Below the pieces are notes generated by a model that saw nothing but the letters and a program-made list of their open reading frames with translations, had not been told where the DNA came from and made no database searches. Position numbers and translations under genes: made by a program. From an uncultured bacterium (GTDB taxonomy: Bacteria > Bacteroidota > Bacteroidia > Bacteroidales > Bacteroidaceae), in the NCBI GenBank assembly GCA_945788485.1, contig CALZMB010000042.1, forward strand, positions 1-11,595: DNA of 11,595 nt, given 5' to 3'. This document shows positions 6,358-11,595 of this stretch, one piece after another. The number at the start of each line of letters is the position of its first letter. Position 1 is the stretch's first letter.

Positions 6358-7620
6358 TTATCTAATCTTGAGCGTGATGATGGCGAGAGCCGCCATCAGA
6401 ATTGTAGTGATCCAGAAACGTGTCGTTATTTTCGATTCGAGCCAGCATCCTCTGGGCCAGTTGAATATGACTTTCACGTCGTTTGCGAGTTGTCCGGGCA
6501 GTATGCGGAACGCATCGTGTATCGGCGCGCGTTTGAAGAGCCTGAGTTTCTTGCCGCGTTTGTTTCCGAACTTAGCCACTCTGACCTGCAGCAGCACCGA
6601 GACGCTCTCCATGAAGAAGACGAAACAGAGCACCGGGATGAGCAGCTCTTTGTGTATGATGACCGCCGTGACGCCGATGATGCCTCCTATTGCGAGCGAC
6701 CCGGTGTCGCCCATGAATATCTGCGCGGGATAGGCGTTGTACCAGAGGAATCCGATGAGCGCTCCGACGAAGGCGCAGATGAAAATCACGAGCTCTTGCG
6801 AGCCGGGGATATACATTATGTCGAAATACGATGCGTATCCGATGTTAGACGACACATACGCCAGAATGCCGAGTGCCACGCCTATTATCGCCGCGTTGCC
6901 GGCGCACATGCCGTCCATGCCGTCGTTGAGGTTTGAGCCGTTTGAGACGGCAGTGACGACGATGGTTGTCATGATGACGAAGACGAGCCATCCCATGGCA
7001 TATTTGTATTTGCCGCAGAAGGAGACGATGCTCGTATAGTCGAGGTTGTTGTCTTTGACGAACGGTATGGTTGTCACGGTTGACTTGACGGGCTCGCTCT
7101 TGTATATGACGGTCTCTGTGCCCTGCCGTTTGACAGAGACATTCTCACGTATGACGGCATCGGGCGACAGCCACAAGGTCAGGCCTATCGTCAGTCCGAG
7201 CAGCGACTGTCCTATGAGTTTGTATATAGGGCGCAGTCCGTCTTTCGATATTTTCATTTTGATATAGTCGTCGAGGAATCCTATTGCCCCGAGCCAAACC
7301 GTGGTGACGAGCATCAGAATCATGTAGATGTTGCGCAACCTGCCGAAGAGGAGGCACGGGATGATGATAGCGACGAGAATCACTACGCCTCCCATCGTCG
7401 GCACGCCTTTCTTCTGCTGCCCGTAAGGGTCGATGGCATAGTCTCGCTGCGCCTCGCTGACGTTGTGGCGGCGCATCCATTTGATGAAATATTCGCCCAT
7501 CCATATACTGATGACAAGCGAGAGGATGAGGGCGAGGATGGCGCGGAACGAGATGTAGCTCCACAGGTGTGCGCCCTGTATGCCGAACTGTTCGAGGTAT
7601 CTGAAAAGGTAGTATAGCAT
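6358..7620 (-). CDS. mraY: Phospho-N-acetylmuramoyl-pentapeptide-transferase MraY
   Basis: MraY transfers phospho-MurNAc-pentapeptide from UDP to undecaprenyl phosphate, giving lipid I; it is a Mg-dependent polytopic membrane enzyme. The 420-residue product is longer than the roughly 360 of E. coli. Core motifs are present: KKGVPTMGG (70-78), GFLDDY with Asp117/Asp118 (114-119), NGSNLNDGMDGM (227-238), and YNAYPAQIFMGDTGS (294-308) with Asp305. The extra length comes from two places: a polar loop at about 153-205, and a stretch near the C terminus. There the usual APIHHHFE(x)xGW-E motif reads APIHDAFR (365-372), then about 20 extra residues, then W-ESKITTRFW. So only the first of three usually conserved histidines remains. 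The transmembrane core and C-terminal RFW helix are intact, and nothing suggests a pseudogene. The start fits the Bacteroidota N terminus MLYYLF-YLE. Confidence 0.96.
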   Translation of the reverse strand: MLYYLFRYLEQFGIQGAHLWSYISFRAILALILSLVISIWMGEYFIKWMRRHNVSEAQRDYAIDPYGQQKKGVPTMGGVVILVAIIIPCLLFGRLRNIYMILMLVTTVWLGAIGFLDDYIKMKISKDGLRPIYKLIGQSLLGLTIGLTLWLSPDAVIRENVSVKRQGTETVIYKSEPVKSTVTTIPFVKDNNLDYTSIVSFCGKYKYAMGWLVFVIMTTIVVTAVSNGSNLNDGMDGMCAGNAAIIGVALGILAYVSSNIGYASYFDIMYIPGSQELVIFICAFVGALIGFLWYNAYPAQIFMGDTGSLAIGGIIGVTAVIIHKELLIPVLCFVFFMESVSVLLQVRVAKFGNKRGKKLRLFKRAPIHDAFRILPGQLANDVKVIFNWPRGCWLESKITTRFWITTILMAALAIITLKIR

Positions 7621-7680
7621 CTGTCTTTGCTTGATTTTCTTGTTGGAGGATTGTCGGTGTTCTCTTATTCAGTGCGTTCC

Positions 7681-9132
7681 TTACATTCCGAAGGCGTTTC
7701 TCACTTCCTCGCGGTCGTCGAAATGATGTTTCACGTCGCCCACGATCTGATAGTCCTCATGTCCTTTCCCGGCGATGAGGATGACGTCTCCGGGCTGCGC
7801 TATAGTCACCGCTGTGCGTATCGCCTGTCGTCTGTCGGTTATTCTGAGCACGTTCTTCGCCTGCGCCGGCTTTATTCCGGCCTCCATGTCGTCGAGTATC
7901 GCTTCGGGCTGTTCGTGCCGCGGGTTGTCAGATGTGAGTATGACCTTGTCGCTCTGCCGCGCCGCCTCCTGCGCCATGAGTGGGCGTTTGCCCTTGTCGC
8001 GGTTTCCTCCGCATCCGCATACGGTGATGATGTGTCCTTTCCCGTTCAGCACTTCGTGAATGGCGTTGAGCACGTTCTCCAACGCGTCTGGCGTGTGGGC
8101 GTAGTCCACGACCGCTGTCACTCCGTCAGCCGAGCGTATCGGCTCGAGCCTTCCGGCGACGCTTTTCAGCGTTGACATCACGAGCAGTATGTCTTCTGCC
8201 TTCTTGCCGAGCATCGTCGCTGCGCCATATACGGCGAGGAGGTTAGAGACATTGAACTTTCCGATGAACTGCACCGCCACCTCTCTGTTGTCTATTTCGA
8301 GCATCATTCCCTCGAAGTGACATTCCAGGATTCTCGCCCTGAAGTCAGCCATCGTGCGTGTGCTGTATGTCTTCACAGTCGCTTTGGTGTTCTGCACCAT
8401 CACCATGCCGTTCTTGTCGTCGGCGTTGGTGACGGCGAAGGCTCCTTTCGGCAGGTTGTCGAAGAAGAGTTTCTTCGCGTCGCGGTAGTTCTCGAACGTC
8501 TTGTGATAGTCCAGATGGTCGCGCGTGAGGTTGGTGAAGATGCCGCCCTCGAATCTCAGGCCTCCGATGCGCCGCTGCACGATGGCGTGGCTCGAACATT
8601 CCATGAAAGCGTATTCGCATCCGGCTTCTACCATGCGTTTCAGCAGGCGGTTGAGCTCTATCGGGTCGGGCGTGGTGTGCGATGCGGGAATCGCCTCGTC
8701 CTCGATATAGTTGCATACGGTGGAGAGCAGTCCGCAGCGGTGTCCCATCTTCCGGAACATATTATATAATAATGTGGCGATCGTCGTCTTGCCGTTTGTG
8801 CCGGTCACTCCGACGAGTTTAAGGCGCTTTGTCGGGTTTCCGAAGAAAGTCGTTGCGGCGGGTCCCACCGCCTCTTCGCACGATTTCACCTTTATGTATG
8901 TGACATTCTCGTCGCATGTCTCTGGCATTGTCTCGCACATCACGGCTCCGGCTCCGGCTTCTGTTGCCTTTGCGATGAAACGGTGTCCGTCAACCTGTGT
9001 GCCTCTCATTGCCACGAAAAGGCAGCCGGGCTTTGCCTCGCGGCTGTCGATGCAGATGTCTGTGATGTCGCGCTCGGTGCTGCCCGTCACAGCGAGAGTG
9101 CTTATCTGATTGGTTATCTCGGTCAGTTTCAT
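7681..9132 (-). CDS. murE: UDP-MurNAc-L-Ala-D-Glu--meso-diaminopimelate ligase MurE
   Basis: This cytoplasmic ligase adds the third stem-peptide residue. The 483-residue product shows DSREAKPGCLFVAMRG (29-44) in the UDP-binding domain, the P-loop GTNGKTT (111-117), HTTPDP (152-157), ECSSHA (178-183, with Cys in the usual Val position), TNLTRDHLDYH (200-210), Lys220 in the place of the carbamylated Mg-binding lysine, VDYAHTPDAL (342-351), CGCGGNRDKGKRP (371-383), and GKGHEDYQ (455-462). DNPRHEQP (402-409) is the DNPR motif that marks specificity for meso-diaminopimelate rather than lysine, which fits a Gram-negative. Spacing to ftsI upstream is 51 bases and to mraY downstream 60 bases. No murF follows, unlike in the E. 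coli cluster. Confidence 0.97.
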   Translation of the reverse strand: MKLTEITNQISTLAVTGSTERDITDICIDSREAKPGCLFVAMRGTQVDGHRFIAKATEAGAGAVMCETMPETCDENVTYIKVKSCEEAVGPAATTFFGNPTKRLKLVGVTGTNGKTTIATLLYNMFRKMGHRCGLLSTVCNYIEDEAIPASHTTPDPIELNRLLKRMVEAGCEYAFMECSSHAIVQRRIGGLRFEGGIFTNLTRDHLDYHKTFENYRDAKKLFFDNLPKGAFAVTNADDKNGMVMVQNTKATVKTYSTRTMADFRARILECHFEGMMLEIDNREVAVQFIGKFNVSNLLAVYGAATMLGKKAEDILLVMSTLKSVAGRLEPIRSADGVTAVVDYAHTPDALENVLNAIHEVLNGKGHIITVCGCGGNRDKGKRPLMAQEAARQSDKVILTSDNPRHEQPEAILDDMEAGIKPAQAKNVLRITDRRQAIRTAVTIAQPGDVILIAGKGHEDYQIVGDVKHHFDDREEVRNAFGM

Positions 9133-9183
9133 AATGTATGTAGAATTTTATGTTTGTTCTGTATAGCTTTTCAGGAGCGTCTC

Positions 9184-11391
9184 CTATCCCATTTCGAGGG
9201 TGACGACGGCGTTTTTCTTCACCTTTGTCTTGGGCGCCACGCTTTGTTTCTTCACCTTGCCCCTGCCGATGATTCTGACTTTCATTCCTCGGCTTTCGAG
9301 CATGAAGACAGCGTCGCGCGCTCCCATTCCTGCCACGTCTGGCATCAGCGTGTTGTCCGTCACGTCCTCTTTCGTCAGTCTCATGCTTTTCCCGGCGTTG
9401 TCCGCCTTTCCCCATATCGGGTTTCCTGTGGCATACGAGCCGTTCCATCCGCCTTTCGCCTTGATGCCCAAGGCATTCAGCACATAGTCAGCCGCAAGCA
9501 GGTTGCCTGTCTTCACATCCGGTATAGGGGATGACGTGGAATCTCTCGCCACCTCTACGTTGTGCTTGAGTTTCTTCGCCATGATGCCTTCGGAGATGTT
9601 GTGGAAGACGACGCCGCACATTCCGCCGCCCGAAGCGGGGAGTCCTCTTTTCTTCAGGCAGACGATGCAGGTGTATTCCGGGTTCTCGTAGGGGAAGTAT
9701 CCGCAGAATGACAGCCAGTATCTCACGGTTCCGGACTTGTACGATCCGTTTTCGTCTGCAATCTGCGCCGTGCCGGTCTTTCCCGCCACTTTGAACGATT
9801 TGCTGCCAGCCTTCTTTCCCAATCCTCTCGACACCACGCCTTCGAGGATGGCCTGTATCTTCCGCAGCGGCTCGTCATGGCAGATTTTCTCTATGAGGCA
9901 GACGGGTTCGTATGTTTTCACCGTGACGCCGTCTTTCTGTATCTCCTTTACGAATCTCGGCTGCATGAAGCGCCCGTTGTTGGCGATGGCGTTGTAGAAG
10001 GCTACGGTGAAGATTGGCGGAATCTGTGTCTCGTAGCCTATCGACATCCACGGCAGCGTCGTCTTCGACCAGTTGAGGTATTGTCCGTTCTTCGCCCGTT
10101 TCGGCTTTCGCACGATGGCGTGTTTCTGCGAGCCGATGAAGGGGAGGTCGAAGTCTATGCCGAGGCCGAGGCTGTGTATTCGCTCTACGAATTTCTCTGG
10201 CTTGTCGTGGTAGGCGCGGTCTATGAGGCGGCTCACGCCGATGTTGCTGCTGACGTGCAGCACCTCCGGCACAGAGAGCGTGCCGTAGCCTCCGCGTCGC
10301 CAGTTGTGGTCGCGCATCTCGCGGCCGTACATGGGCCACACTCCGCCGCCCGTCTCTATGTTGTAGCGTGCGGTGGTGTCTATCACGCCGTCTTCGAGGG
10401 CGGCGAGGATTGACGCCGTCTTGAAGACAGAGCCGGGCTCTACGAGGTCAGAGACGGCGTTGTTCTTCACCTCGCGGTATGTGTAGCCGCCTTTGCCGTC
10501 GCTGACGCGCGACATGTTGACCAGCGCCTTTATGTCGCCCGTCTTCGTCTCCATGACGATGGCGACGCCCAGCTCGCCGTTTATTTCCTTCAGCTCGTCG
10601 ATAACGGCTTTCTCAGCGAGGTCCTGCATGTTGACGTCGAGCGTGGTGACGATGTCCGCGCCGTCAACCGGCTCCTTTATCATGATGTCGAGATAGCGCG
10701 AGAGCACCTTTCGCCTGTTGATAAGCCCTTTCTCGCCGCGCAGCACAGAATCGTAGTAAAGCTCCAGGCCGAAGCGTGCCGAGTCTATCTCGCCGTACAT
10801 CTGCCCGATGGTGCGCGAGGCGAGCGAGCCGTTCGGCATCGTGCGGGCGTTGAATTTCTCGAAGTGGAAGCCGCTCTTGTTCTTGTTCAGGCGGAAGATA
10901 GGCAGCTCTTTCACCTCGGCATAGACAGAATAGCTGACACGCTTGTTCCAGATGGGCCAGTGGCGGCTGCCGACAAAGGTCTCGCCCTTCTTGTTCGTAT
11001 AGGTCTTCTCCCTGCCTTCGCGCAGATGGCGCCTGAACTCCTCCGCGCTCTTCTGCGGGAAAATCTGGCTCAGGCCGTAGCAGATAGAATCCTCTTTCTC
11101 CGCCCATAGCGTGTCGGTCTTCGTCTCTGCCATGGCCCTGAAGTCGATATAGAGCTTGTATTCCGGCAGGCTCGACGCGAGCAGCTTGTAGTCGCAGCTC
11201 AGTATGTTTCCGCGGGCGGGCGCCACCGGCACGCTGTCTGCCTTCAGACGGTCGGCGACCTGCATCCAGTAGTCGCGTTTGAATGTCATGATATATGTGG
11301 CTCTGACCACCACCACAAAGAACGAAATGACGAACACCCAGGCTATGATACGGTATCGTCGCATCGAATCTTTCTCGTTGAACTTGCTCAT
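9184..11391 (-). CDS. ftsI: Septal class B penicillin-binding protein FtsI (PBP3) with C-terminal PASTA
   Basis: FtsI is the septal transpeptidase that crosslinks glycan strands made by FtsW. The 735-residue product has a short cytoplasmic end, one membrane segment at about 14-31, a periplasmic pedestal domain starting with APARGNIL (57-64) and including the NARTMPNGSLASRTIG block (181-196), then the transpeptidase domain. The active-site motifs are EPGSVFK with Ser321 and Lys324, SSN (381-383) and KTGT (538-541). After residue 620 come PASTA regions: a first, degenerate one starting SPIPDVKTG and a clear one at about 682-735 (MPDVAGMGARDAVFMLESRG). PASTA tails on the division PBP occur in Bacteroidota and Gram-positives but not in E. 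coli FtsI. The ATG at 11391 has AGGA a few bases before it. It lies 40 bases after the ftsL stop. Confidence 0.96.
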   Translation of the reverse strand: MSKFNEKDSMRRYRIIAWVFVISFFVVVVRATYIMTFKRDYWMQVADRLKADSVPVAPARGNILSCDYKLLASSLPEYKLYIDFRAMAETKTDTLWAEKEDSICYGLSQIFPQKSAEEFRRHLREGREKTYTNKKGETFVGSRHWPIWNKRVSYSVYAEVKELPIFRLNKNKSGFHFEKFNARTMPNGSLASRTIGQMYGEIDSARFGLELYYDSVLRGEKGLINRRKVLSRYLDIMIKEPVDGADIVTTLDVNMQDLAEKAVIDELKEINGELGVAIVMETKTGDIKALVNMSRVSDGKGGYTYREVKNNAVSDLVEPGSVFKTASILAALEDGVIDTTARYNIETGGGVWPMYGREMRDHNWRRGGYGTLSVPEVLHVSSNIGVSRLIDRAYHDKPEKFVERIHSLGLGIDFDLPFIGSQKHAIVRKPKRAKNGQYLNWSKTTLPWMSIGYETQIPPIFTVAFYNAIANNGRFMQPRFVKEIQKDGVTVKTYEPVCLIEKICHDEPLRKIQAILEGVVSRGLGKKAGSKSFKVAGKTGTAQIADENGSYKSGTVRYWLSFCGYFPYENPEYTCIVCLKKRGLPASGGGMCGVVFHNISEGIMAKKLKHNVEVARDSTSSPIPDVKTGNLLAADYVLNALGIKAKGGWNGSYATGNPIWGKADNAGKSMRLTKEDVTDNTLMPDVAGMGARDAVFMLESRGMKVRIIGRGKVKKQSVAPKTKVKKNAVVTLEMG

Positions 11392-11431
11392 TTTCCTGTT
11401 TTCCTTTTTGCGTCGTTCGGCATTGTACCCT

Positions 11432-11595
11432 TTATTCCTTCACCTCTATGATATAAGGCGGCTGGTCGGCAATCTTCAGCACACTGTCCTTGTTGTTCTT
11501 CAGCATCTCCAGCACGCGGCTCTGGCGCGATTTCTCCGTGAGCTTGCTCGATGTCGAGAGAGCCTTGTATTTCATGTCCTGCAGCTCGGTGCGCA
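11432..11595 (-). CDS. ftsL: FtsL-like cell division protein, C-terminal 53 residues (partial)
   Basis: An open frame enters from the window edge and ends at TAA 11434-11432. The visible part begins RTELQDMKYKALSTSSKLTE and ends QPPYIIEVKE. It is highly charged and largely helical, with a pattern consistent with the end of a periplasmic coiled coil, and then a Pro-Pro-Tyr hydrophobic tail. Bacteroidota FtsL-like proteins, between rsmH and ftsI, carry this ELQD-KY-ALT-SSxLTE pattern. In the family FtsL is a small bitopic protein that works with FtsB/FtsQ-type partners to activate FtsW-FtsI. The membrane segment and start lie outside the window. Assignment relies on position and this pattern, as FtsL proteins are poorly conserved. 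Confidence 0.78.
   Translation of the reverse strand, partial: RTELQDMKYKALSTSSKLTEKSRQSRVLEMLKNNKDSVLKIADQPPYIIEVKE

Noticed and set aside
6358..7620. mraY as a pseudogene because two of three loop histidines are missing
   Set aside because: The reading frame is complete, all catalytic Asp motifs and membrane segments are present and the sequence after the insertion returns to the conserved W-ES-I-RFW pattern, so a functional variant is more likely.
7627..8175. A 182-codon plus-strand frame opposite murE
   Set aside because: It is antisense to the conserved C-terminal half of murE, has a composition typical of reversed coding sequence and no family signature. The same applies to the other plus-strand frames opposite murD, mraY and ftsI.
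9184..11595. Apparent rise in GC-rich codons toward the ftsL/ftsI end as a sign of transfer
   Set aside because: The trend is gradual, the genes are core dcw members in the expected order, and I could not compute composition precisely. Ordinary codon variation explains it.

Overview
The window is a continuous stretch of a division and cell wall (dcw) cluster, with every gene on the minus strand. Read in the direction of transcription (high to low coordinate) the order is ftsL (3' end only), ftsI, murE, mraY, murD, ftsW, murG, murC, ftsQ and ftsA (first 12 codons only). This order, with ftsQ directly after murC and no murF, murB or ddl in between, is the arrangement typical of Bacteroidota. 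The proteins point the same way: a class B penicillin-binding protein with a C-terminal PASTA region, a long MraY with an extra loop, a short FtsL ending in a PPYII-type tail, and no reliance on Shine-Dalgarno sites. The protein sequences look most like Bacteroidales, probably Prevotella or a close relative. That is a judgement from memory of the families, not a search.

Layout: 11595-11432 ftsL end; 11391-9184 ftsI; 9132-7681 murE; 7620-6358 mraY; 6348-5029 murD; 4940-3654 ftsW; 3642-2509 murG; 2377-983 murC; 968-57 ftsQ; 36-1 ftsA start. Most gaps are 9 to 60 bases, so the genes are probably one transcript that starts upstream of the window. Two gaps are larger. The 88-base murD-ftsW gap holds an imperfect tandem duplication that includes the ftsW start region. 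The 131-base murG-murC gap holds a strongly AT-rich block and a 15-base perfect palindrome. No gap over 300 bases exists. I see no tRNA, rRNA, CRISPR, insertion sequence, convincing terminator or canonical Bacteroidota promoter.

The genes form one pathway. MurC, MurD and MurE add L-Ala, D-Glu and (from the DNPR motif) meso-diaminopimelate to UDP-MurNAc. MraY moves the finished UDP-MurNAc-pentapeptide onto undecaprenyl phosphate to make lipid I. MurG adds GlcNAc to make lipid II. FtsW polymerises lipid II and FtsI crosslinks the strands at the septum, with FtsL and FtsQ as bitopic divisome partners and FtsA as the membrane tether for FtsZ. MurF and D-Ala-D-Ala ligase must be encoded elsewhere.

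This is a core housekeeping region and I do not see a new biological system in it. The points most worth a second look are a MraY in which the usually conserved His-His-His loop reads His-Asp-Ala followed by an insertion, the duplicated ftsW initiation region, the charged insert in FtsW, and the unusual murG-murC spacer.
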